Source: Candidatus Scybalocola fimicaballi
Lineage (GTDB): Bacteria > Bacteroidota > Bacteroidia > Bacteroidales > Paludibacteraceae
Length of the DNA: 41,410 nt
Assembly: GCA_002317115.1 (NCBI GenBank)
Contig: DCIP01000124.1
Span: forward strand, 1 to 41,410
Direction of reading: 5' to 3'
Position numbers and translations under genes: made by a program
The notes under the pieces: generated by a model
Databases searched by the model: none
The model's input: the letters and a program-made list of their open reading frames with translations, nothing else
Told to the model about the DNA's origin: nothing
In this document: piece after piece, positions 7,977-15,237 of the stretch
Numbering within the stretch: the first letter of the stretch is position 1
How the letters are laid out: every line of letters begins with the position of its first letter

Positions 7977-8980
7977 TGATGAAAAATGTAGTTGTATTTG
8001 GAGCGACTGGGCACTTGGGAACTCATATAGCAGTTCATCTAAGAAGTCTTGGTTATAATGTTTTTGCTGTCGGTCATAGAAAGGATGATAATGGATTCTT
8101 TGCAGAGAGAGGAATGTCGTACCATTCTGTTGATATTGCTAACGCAGAACATTTTTCTGTACTCCCTCAAAATGATATTTACGCAGTTGTGCATTTTGCT
8201 GGAGCTTTGCCTGCTTCAATGAAAGGTTACAATGCAAACCTATATGTGTCGTCAATCATACAGGGTACACTAAATGTGTTGGAATATACGCGTAAAGTTG
8301 GGGCAGACCGTATTGTTTTCCCTCAGTCTCTTTTTGATATTAGCTATTTGTTTGGATCAAAAGTTCCGATTCCTGCGGATTCTCTTCGTAAGGCACCACT
8401 TGAGGGAGACCATGCAATGTATGTGATTGCAAAGAATGCCGCTGTAGATATGATTAATCATTACTATGAGACGTATGGTATAAAGAGATTTATATTAAGA
8501 TTGTCTCGTGTTTATATGTATGATCCTAATCCATATACATATACAGATGGTATAAAGACATTGGTTTCCGACCGATTCCTTATATATAAGGCAATGGCTG
8601 GTGAAGATATTGAAATATGGGGAGATCCACATCGTCTTTTGGAAACATGTTGTGTCAAAGATTTCTTGCAAATAGTAGAGAAATCGCTTACAGCCAGTGT
8701 GGATGGTGGAATTTATAATATCGGTAGCGGAGGTAGCACTCTAGATCAAAGAATTAGGGATATCGTTGATGTCTTTAATCCTGCTGATAAAAAATCAAAT
8801 ATTATTTATCGACCAGAAAAGAAAAACTCAACTCAGTTTGTCCTAGATATAAGAAAAACTGTAGATGAGTTGGGGTATATCCCGCGTTACACTTGGAGAG
8901 AATATCTTCTTGACTTCAAAAAGGAAATGGAAGAACAACCATTTGCTAAACTTTGGGGGTATGAAAAAGATTTCAGGTGA
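7976..8980 (+). CDS. Extended SDR: NAD(P)-dependent nucleotide-sugar epimerase, dehydratase or reductase
   Basis: The protein is 334 residues from the ATG at 7976, whose first A is the last base of the preceding TAA. An ATG at 7979 is equally good; the longer GTG start at 7952 would overlap the upstream gene more. GATGHLGTH is the cofactor loop, FPQSLFD provides the catalytic Ser region, and MYVIAK gives the Tyr and Lys of YxxxK. A sugar-nucleotide domain follows, with IYNIGSGG. It sits between two ATP-grasp genes and probably epimerises or reduces the same nucleotide sugar. The precise reaction is not assignable. The operon is interrupted by about 190 noncoding bases after it. Confidence 0.8.
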   Translation: MMKNVVVFGATGHLGTHIAVHLRSLGYNVFAVGHRKDDNGFFAERGMSYHSVDIANAEHFSVLPQNDIYAVVHFAGALPASMKGYNANLYVSSIIQGTLNVLEYTRKVGADRIVFPQSLFDISYLFGSKVPIPADSLRKAPLEGDHAMYVIAKNAAVDMINHYYETYGIKRFILRLSRVYMYDPNPYTYTDGIKTLVSDRFLIYKAMAGEDIEIWGDPHRLLETCCVKDFLQIVEKSLTASVDGGIYNIGSGGSTLDQRIRDIVDVFNPADKKSNIIYRPEKKNSTQFVLDIRKTVDELGYIPRYTWREYLLDFKKEMEEQPFAKLWGYEKDFR

Positions 8981-9095
8981 TCCTTATCGGTTTAATTCAT
9001 TTTTCAATAGATACTCAGAATAGTTATAAACTGATAAGTGGATCTTTATTGAAAATACATTTAAATGTGAATTATCGCCAAATAGTTTGCATTTA

Positions 9096-9122
9096 AAGGA
9101 TTCGTAATGATTATGAATCCTT
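9096..9122 (+). terminator. Inverted repeat in the 190-base gap before the second ATP-grasp gene
   Basis: AAGGATTC at 9096-9103 pairs perfectly with GAATCCTT at 9115-9122 across an 11-base loop. Only AATTTATG follows, not a real T-run, so this may be a weak terminator, an mRNA-stability hairpin or a site left by rearrangement. Confidence 0.3.
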
Positions 9123-9169
9123 AATTTATGACGGATACAAAACCATAAAAGCATTACGCAATATTATAT

Positions 9170-10270
9170 ATGAAACTTGCAATAATAGGAGCGTCGACAG
9201 GACAGTTGCCTTTGTGCAAAAAAGCAAAAGAATTAGGCCATGAAGTAATTTGTTTTGCGTGGGATAATGGTGCTGTTTGTAAAGATATCGTAGATACTTT
9301 TTATCCTATATCAATTTTTGAAAAAGACCAAATTTTAGAAATCTGTAAGAGAGAAAAAATTGATGGTGTGTTGTCTAATGCTTCTGATGTAACAGCAGAG
9401 ATTGTATCTTTCATTGCTACGGAAATGAATCTTCATGGTGTAAACTATGATGCCTTTTTAAGATTGAAAGATAAATCACAGGTCCGTCTTCTGACTGCGA
9501 GTGTAGATCATTTATCTCAAGTTTCTAATGAAATATTAAAAGATGATACCAATGTGATTTATCCATGTATATTGAAACCTGTGACCGGCAATTCGAAAAA
9601 AGGGGTTATATTGGCTAAAACGCCTGATGATTTTGTCAGAGCCAAAGAGTATGCCAAGATTGATCCAGATTGTAAAATTTTAATGGAGCAATACATAGAA
9701 GGTCATGAAGTTTCAGTGGAGTCTATTTCATACGAAGGCAATCATTATGTTATACAGATAACAGATAAAGATAGTGGAGGTGCCCCACATTTTGTTGAGC
9801 TGGGACATCATGAACCGACATCATTGTCAATAGGGATCGTAGATAAGATACATAAAATCATTCCGAGTTTGCTTAAATCTGTAGGGGTTGACAATGGTGC
9901 TACTCATGTGGAAATGAAAATCACAGAGAATGGAGATGTATATTTGATAGAAATCAATCCTCGAGGAGGTGGTGATAATATTTCTAATCTATTGGTAGAA
10001 TTAAGTTCGGGGATCGATTATCTCAGATGTATGATAGATGTCGCTTTAGGAATATTCAAAGAACCGATTCGCGTGTCAGAACCAGCATATGCTGGTATAT
10101 ATTATTTGTGTAAACAAACTGCTGATCTTCTACCGTTTTTCTTACGAGCAAAAGGCGCTGATTGGGTTTTTGATATGGAAATTTTCAATACAGAACTTAA
10201 CGAAAGTCACTCTAATTATGAAAGAGATGGCTATCTTATCTATAAAGCAAACAAGAAAGTCGTACCATAA
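9170..10270 (+). CDS. Second ATP-grasp ligase
   Basis: This is a 366-residue ATP-grasp protein distinct from the one at 6771. It has a pre-ATP-grasp domain (MKLAIIGASTGQLPLCKKA), an ATP-binding strand YPCILKPVTGNSKKGV, a second-strand acid cluster ILMEQYIEGHEVSVES, and the metal site YLIEINPRGGGDN. It is set off from the SDR by 190 bases containing an inverted repeat and is followed by a GT2 remnant, so it may belong to a separately acquired block. With the first ATP-grasp it could add a second residue to an acylated amino sugar or act on another acceptor. Only the family is secure. Confidence 0.78.
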   Translation: MKLAIIGASTGQLPLCKKAKELGHEVICFAWDNGAVCKDIVDTFYPISIFEKDQILEICKREKIDGVLSNASDVTAEIVSFIATEMNLHGVNYDAFLRLKDKSQVRLLTASVDHLSQVSNEILKDDTNVIYPCILKPVTGNSKKGVILAKTPDDFVRAKEYAKIDPDCKILMEQYIEGHEVSVESISYEGNHYVIQITDKDSGGAPHFVELGHHEPTSLSIGIVDKIHKIIPSLLKSVGVDNGATHVEMKITENGDVYLIEINPRGGGDNISNLLVELSSGIDYLRCMIDVALGIFKEPIRVSEPAYAGIYYLCKQTADLLPFFLRAKGADWVFDMEIFNTELNESHSNYERDGYLIYKANKKVVP

Positions 10271-10366
10271 TAATCAGGTCGACATGTTGTCAAAATCGCA
10301 CCATTTTTCATTGGCATTCAATAATGGGGAAGAAAAAGATGTGAGATTATTAAATATTTTAATAAA

Positions 10367-10587
10367 ATGGCATTTGAAGGTCAATTGATATCGAAATATG
10401 GTGATATGGATTATCCCCAACCGACGGAATCATATAAGGTTTTGACTTTAACCATCACATTTAATCAATCTAAATACATTGAAAATGTCTTAATGGTTTT
10501 GCAATGCAACAGGTTGATTTTCCAGTTGCTTCATTTGTTATAGATGATGCAAGTACCGATGGTACTCAAGACGCCATTTCTAATTGA
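10367..10587 (+). pseudogene. GT2 glycosyltransferase N-terminal remnant with a frameshift
   Basis: From the ATG at 10367 one frame reads MAFEGQLISKY, then LTLTITFNQSKYIENVL, the start of a GT-A fold. At about 10500 the reading must shift frame, and from 10504 it continues MQQVDFPVASFVIDDASTDG and TQDAIS, with the classic GT2 DDASTDGT motif, before TGA at 10585-10587. The two pieces together cover only about 75 residues of a gene that should encode about 300, so the rest is deleted. It shows that a transferase was lost when the neighbouring segment was exchanged. I saw nothing else in the 10271-10653 gap. Confidence 0.8.
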
Positions 10588-10653
10588 TACTTGACTAAAG
10601 TGTTAAGCATTAACATGTTTGAGAACAAATTAATTATTGATTTTTAGATTGCA

Positions 10654-11823
10654 ATGCTTCGTATACTTAATATTATAGTTGACGAGAAGTTCATAGACAA
10701 TGTAATAGAATGTCATGATATTTTCTCTGAAAAAGTTTATCATGATTATGTTATCGTAGGACAAAAGAATGAGGCATTTAAATATATTAAAAGATTTGTA
10801 AATAGGGTGCATCAGATATCAAATTCGGAATTTTCCTGCTATTTGAAAAATAATAAATTTGATGCGGTCTTTTTGCATTCTTTTTTTATCATAGATCCAA
10901 AACTAATAATTAATATTCCAAAACAGATTAAGGTTTTTTGGTTTTCTTGGGGATATGATCTTTATTCTTACTTGCCAAAACCATTTATTAATATTAATTT
11001 GTTAGGACCTGAGACTGAAATAATTAAGAAAAAGACGGAACAGACTATTGTTTGGAGTAAGAAATTAAAATCTTTCATTAAGGATATTACTTTTTACAAT
11101 AACTATAAAAATCGTTGTTACTATAAAGCCGTATCAAGAATTGATTATTTTTCTGGTGTTTTGGATTTTGAGTATTCGTTGATGAAAAAAGTTCCTGAAT
11201 TCCGGGCTGAAAAAGTGACATATACATACAATAGCATTCCGGTTATGAATTTTGCTGATAGTGGAAGTCACTGGAAAGGCCGGGATATAACAAAGAATAA
11301 TATACTTATTGGTAATTCCGCTGATTATTCAAATAATCACCTTGATATTCTGAAGTACTTTAAGAACATAGACATTGGGTATTCTGTAATATATTTGCCA
11401 TTGAGTTATTCTGGTGAATTGGAATATGTTGATTATGTAAAATCGAAGTATTCTGAACGGTTTGGAAGAAACTTTGTTTCAATGGATACTTTTATACCGT
11501 ATAGTGAATATACTGAGATTATCTCAAGTTGTTCTGTCGCAATATTTGCTCACGAGCGTCAACAGGCTATCGGTAATATTTGTGCTGCTTTTAGAAATGG
11601 AAGTAAAGTTTTCCTTTCAGAGACGAATGATGTCTATAAATATTATAAAGATCTTGGGATGACGGTGTTCAGTCTTCAACATGATTTCAATCAGGAAGAA
11701 TTGAATACGCCTTTGGCAGATGAACTTGTAGAGAAGAATATACAAATTCTGAATGTTAGAGCGTCTCGTAATACTTATATCAAGGATATGAATTACATTT
11801 TTGATTGTATTAATAAAAAATAG
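10654..11823 (+). CDS. WecF-like GT56 transferase (4-acetamido-4,6-dideoxygalactosyltransferase family)
   Basis: This 389-residue protein resembles enterobacterial WecF (GT56), which moves Fuc4NAc from TDP-Fuc4NAc to a lipid-linked acceptor. Matching landmarks are VFWFSWGYDLYSYL (WecF FFWHIWGADLY), ILIGNSADYSNNHLDILKY (WecF ILVGNSGDRSNEHI) and AIFAHERQQAIGNICAA (WecF YFIFARQQGIGTL). It lacks membrane segments and should act at the inner face of the inner membrane. Its family donor, a TDP-4-amino-6-deoxyhexose, fits the aminotransferase and ATP-grasp genes upstream. The true donor could be an acylated variant. The gene is very AT-rich. Confidence 0.82.
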   Translation: MLRILNIIVDEKFIDNVIECHDIFSEKVYHDYVIVGQKNEAFKYIKRFVNRVHQISNSEFSCYLKNNKFDAVFLHSFFIIDPKLIINIPKQIKVFWFSWGYDLYSYLPKPFININLLGPETEIIKKKTEQTIVWSKKLKSFIKDITFYNNYKNRCYYKAVSRIDYFSGVLDFEYSLMKKVPEFRAEKVTYTYNSIPVMNFADSGSHWKGRDITKNNILIGNSADYSNNHLDILKYFKNIDIGYSVIYLPLSYSGELEYVDYVKSKYSERFGRNFVSMDTFIPYSEYTEIISSCSVAIFAHERQQAIGNICAAFRNGSKVFLSETNDVYKYYKDLGMTVFSLQHDFNQEELNTPLADELVEKNIQILNVRASRNTYIKDMNYIFDCINKK

Positions 11824-12108
11824 TCTTGTTGTGACATTGAATTTAGTGGTCTTTAGAGTTAAATTACAAAGTAAGATTAAAAAAGTATTTTTCATTTGAT
11901 ATAAATTCTTATGGCCCCAAACACTATATTGTTTGTCTCTTAATGGCAATGGAAATACAGGTTGATGGTTATGTAATGCAACTTTTTAAATCACTGGAGA
12001 TGGAAATAAAGTGATTCTTACGGAGGTTTGAAGAGTAAGAGTTGAGGATCACAATAAGATGGAACACGAATACCCTAATAAGACTAAGTAAATTTTGATA
12101 TTAGATAA
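11824..12108 (+). other. Noncoding gap, possibly decayed coding DNA
   Basis: These 285 bases between the WecF-like gene and the next GT2 have no convincing promoter, terminator or RNA. One frame stays open from about 11855 to TGA at 12012 (reading NSYGPKHYIVCLLMAMEIQV in the middle) and has no recognisable family. Given the GT2 remnant just upstream, it may be another eroded gene. Confidence 0.3.
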
Positions 12109-13020
12109 ATGATGCCCGTTTATTCAATCGTTATTCCTCATAAAAATATTCCTGATCTTCTGAAGCGATGCTTGGCCTCTATTCCTTCGAGAGACGATTT
12201 GGAGATTATTGTTGTTGATGACAATAGTGATTCTAATATAGTGGATTTCAAAAAGTTTCCTGGATTGGACAGACAAGATGTTCAGGTTGTTTTTGATAAG
12301 ATAGGAGGTGGCGGAGGACATGCACGAAATATTGGTTTATCGAAAGCTACTGGTAAATGGGTAATGTTTGTCGACGCAGATGATTTTTTCAATTATTGTA
12401 TAAACGACGTTCTGGATCAGTATAAGGACTCTTCTTCTGATATTACATTTTTTAAGGCAAACAGTGTAGATTCGGAAACTTACGAACCAAGGCAACGAGC
12501 TGTGCATCTTAACGGCACAATCGATTCTTTTCTGAACAATGAACCATCGGCAGAATTGTCACTCCGTTATTTGTTTGGTGAACCTTGGTGTCGATTGATA
12601 CGTAGGTCTTTGATTGTTGAAAATCATATTAATTTTGAAGAGACATCAATACATAACGACACTGCTTTTGCTTATAAGGTAGGGCATGTTGCCAAAACCA
12701 TCTCTGTGGATAAGCGATGTATATACACTTTGACGTACAGGTCAAATTCTGTCAGTGTGTCCATCTCTGAAAAAAAGAAGTTGGAACGAATACAGGTGTT
12801 TTGTCGTGCAAAACGATTCTTTGTGGAGAATGGAATTGAGATGGAGCCTTTGTTGAACGAGCCATACAGACAATTAGCAATTTGTAAGATAGAAGGTACA
12901 GAAACGTATCAGCAGGGATATTCATACGCATTGTCGCAAAACATTAATGAATCATTCTTAAAAAGAAAGATCGCGTTGGAAGAAATTAAGGTAAGAGCCA
13001 AGAAAGTCTTGAAACGTTAA
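12109..13020 (+). CDS. GT2 family glycosyltransferase
   Basis: This 303-residue GT-A enzyme probably adds one sugar of the repeat unit from a nucleotide donor at the cytoplasmic membrane face. YSIVIPHKN opens the fold, EIIVVDDNSDS carries the first acidic motif, GGGGGHARNIGLSKATGKW is the nucleotide-sugar loop, and MFVDADDFF holds the DxD metal site. PWCRLIRRSLI and NDTAFAYKVG follow as in capsular GT2 enzymes. The start is ATG-ATG; the second codon is equally possible. Donor and linkage cannot be predicted. Confidence 0.88.
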   Translation: MMPVYSIVIPHKNIPDLLKRCLASIPSRDDLEIIVVDDNSDSNIVDFKKFPGLDRQDVQVVFDKIGGGGGHARNIGLSKATGKWVMFVDADDFFNYCINDVLDQYKDSSSDITFFKANSVDSETYEPRQRAVHLNGTIDSFLNNEPSAELSLRYLFGEPWCRLIRRSLIVENHINFEETSIHNDTAFAYKVGHVAKTISVDKRCIYTLTYRSNSVSVSISEKKKLERIQVFCRAKRFFVENGIEMEPLLNEPYRQLAICKIEGTETYQQGYSYALSQNINESFLKRKIALEEIKVRAKKVLKR

Positions 13021-13044
13021 CTTCTTTGATGATTGTAATTCTAA

Positions 13045-14184
13045 ATGGCAACAGCTTTAATATATGATTTTTTGTTGATTTTGATGACACTCATCCTTTT
13101 TTTTAGTGGGTGGCTTATATCAAAAAAAATTCTACCATATTGGCAGGGGGCAACATTTGGAATTCTTGCGTATTCATTAAATGTCGGTTTGCGTTTTGGA
13201 AGGGGCGTCGACTATAATTTGTATGTGGACATATTTAATTCGATTGTATATGGTTCAGATTCTGATCATGAAATTCTTTTTCAATATACGATAAAATTGC
13301 TTGGCATGTTAGGGGGAACTTGGCCTGTATTCGTATTTTTGATGAGTTTGTTTTTCATTTTTTCTGTTTATTTCTTTTTACAGAATTATCGGCCGTTCGT
13401 ATTATACATCTTGCCAATATTTCCTTACTTTACTATGTTTTCTGAGAACATAGTTAGGCAGACGATGGGATTGTCTTTTTTGTTGATAGGTCTATATTTC
13501 CTGATAAAAAAAGAAAAGAATATAATTCTTTACGGATTATTTTCCGCATTAGGTGTCTTGTGTCATAGTGTTACTCTCGTTTTTGTATTTTTGTTTTATA
13601 TACTTTCTTTGCCTAAAGACGCAATGTTGTCTCCAAAATATTCGATATTGTTGTTTTTTATTTTTGTTTTGTTTTTCAGAAGTGAGAGTATTATGGTTTT
13701 TATGACTTTGTTTACCTCTTTAATGATTGGAGATCATTATGCTCAATATGCAGAGAATGCGGATATGTGGCTACAGAAAGGGTTCGATGATGGAGTCTCT
13801 TACACGGTTACTGCATTGTATGTATTTGTGGCTTTTTACGGATATAAGATACGATCTTTTTTTGGAAGAAAGTATGCTTTTGCCTACAATGTTTTCCTTG
13901 TAGGATTTCTTTTGTACCCGATATCTGTTAAAATAGAGTTGTTGAGTCGTATCGGTGTCGTGTTGGAGATGTTTATATTTGTCATTATGGGCTGCATGTT
14001 CTTTTATTTCATCAGTTTTAAAAGAATGTGGAGCCATATTTGGGCATTTGTGATATTGAGTTTGTTTTCTCTGAATTTGTTACGTGTATACATAACAACT
14101 CCTTTTAAGACTCCTATACAGTATTTGTACTTGTGGGATGCAAATGGAAGAGAGAAAATTGAAGTTACTGATTTTAAGGATTAA
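13045..14184 (+). CDS. EpsG-like polysaccharide polymerase (Wzy role)
   Basis: This 379-residue integral membrane protein with about ten or more hydrophobic segments probably polymerises flipped repeat units in the periplasm. Landmarks of the EpsG family are GLRFGRGVDYNLY after the second helix, SENIVRQTMGLSFLLIGLYF in the middle, and GVLCHSVTLVFVF with a conserved His. It lies between two GT2 genes, the usual setting for a polymerase. This is one of the most AT-rich genes in the window; 60 bases from 13621 hold only 15 G/C. No other polymerase candidate is present. Confidence 0.85.
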   Translation: MATALIYDFLLILMTLILFFSGWLISKKILPYWQGATFGILAYSLNVGLRFGRGVDYNLYVDIFNSIVYGSDSDHEILFQYTIKLLGMLGGTWPVFVFLMSLFFIFSVYFFLQNYRPFVLYILPIFPYFTMFSENIVRQTMGLSFLLIGLYFLIKKEKNIILYGLFSALGVLCHSVTLVFVFLFYILSLPKDAMLSPKYSILLFFIFVLFFRSESIMVFMTLFTSLMIGDHYAQYAENADMWLQKGFDDGVSYTVTALYVFVAFYGYKIRSFFGRKYAFAYNVFLVGFLLYPISVKIELLSRIGVVLEMFIFVIMGCMFFYFISFKRMWSHIWAFVILSLFSLNLLRVYITTPFKTPIQYLYLWDANGREKIEVTDFKD

Positions 14185-14192
14185 ATTTTTTT

Positions 14193-15233
14193 ATGGAAAA
14201 CAATAAAGTTCTGTCTATCATTATTCCGACATATAATATGTCAAAATACATCAATCGATGTTTGGATTCTTTGTTGATCAAAGATTTGGACAAACTTGAA
14301 GTGTTGGTGGTGATCGACGGAAGTAAAGATGATTCTTCGGAGAAAGCTCATGTTTATCAAGATAAATATCCAGGCTCGTTCAGAGTAATCGATAAAGAGA
14401 ACGGCAATTACGGTTCTTGTATTAATCGTGGACTTAAGGAGTTGACGGGACGATTTGTGAAAGTGTTGGATGCTGACGATTGGTATGACACCGCAGAATT
14501 GAATAAATTGGTTTGTGTGTTGGATTCTATGGACACTGATGTCGACATGGTATTGACTCATTATCAGGTATGTGATGCAAATGGAACTAATCAACCTGTA
14601 AGAATCTCCGACAAATGGACTTTCGGAAAGAAATATAATATACAGGATATGTTTGCTGATAGAGAGTTCTTCAGATTGGCAATGCATATGGTACTATACA
14701 GATCAGAACTTTTCAAGGAATTTGCTTATTTCCAAACTGAAGGAATCTCATATACGGATATAGAGTGGGTATTCAAACCAATATACTACGTCACTAATGT
14801 TGTCTTTTCAAACACCGATATATATCGTTATTTTGTTGGTCGTGAAGGTCAGACAATGGATCCTGCTGTGCGTTTGAGAAGCCTTACTCATGAGTGGAAA
14901 AGTTTGACTTCTATGTTGGAATTCAATGAGAAGAATACTAATATAAAGGATAATGTTGTTGACTATACTCAGTTTAGAATCAATATCAGATTGATGAATA
15001 TCTATATTGACAGTCTAATCCACATGGACGACAAGTCTTTCGAGAATTTCAAACTAAAAGAAATTGATGATTTCTTGAAAATTAATTATCCGAGTGTTTA
15101 TGAGTCAGTCGCTTCTTACGATGTTCGAGGAAATTTGATAAATTCATGGCGTAACTCAGGAAAACGATATTCTGGTTTTGTGAGAAGTGTAATTGGAACA
15201 GCCATGAACTGCTACTCAAAGATGAAGGCTTAA
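14193..15233 (+). CDS. GT2 family glycosyltransferase
   Basis: This GT-A transferase of 346 residues starts eight bases after the polymerase. LSIIIPTYNMSKYINRCLDS opens the fold, VLVVIDGSKDDS supplies the first acidic site, NGNYGSCINRGLKELTGRF is the sugar-binding segment, and KVLDADDWYD the DxD. The NGNYGSCIN form, instead of the common NGGLSDARN, groups it with a subset of capsular GT2 enzymes. The C-terminal third is helical without membrane spans. It is followed after four bases by the glycoside hydrolase. Its sugar is unknown. Confidence 0.88.
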   Translation: MENNKVLSIIIPTYNMSKYINRCLDSLLIKDLDKLEVLVVIDGSKDDSSEKAHVYQDKYPGSFRVIDKENGNYGSCINRGLKELTGRFVKVLDADDWYDTAELNKLVCVLDSMDTDVDMVLTHYQVCDANGTNQPVRISDKWTFGKKYNIQDMFADREFFRLAMHMVLYRSELFKEFAYFQTEGISYTDIEWVFKPIYYVTNVVFSNTDIYRYFVGREGQTMDPAVRLRSLTHEWKSLTSMLEFNEKNTNIKDNVVDYTQFRINIRLMNIYIDSLIHMDDKSFENFKLKEIDDFLKINYPSVYESVASYDVRGNLINSWRNSGKRYSGFVRSVIGTAMNCYSKMKA

Positions 15234-15237
15234 AGTT

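Noticed and set aside
10089..10388. Possible small gene overlapping the end of the second ATP-grasp gene
   Set aside because: Most of it is inside the ATP-grasp frame, it has no domain pattern, and the region after 10367 is better explained by the GT2 remnant in a different frame.
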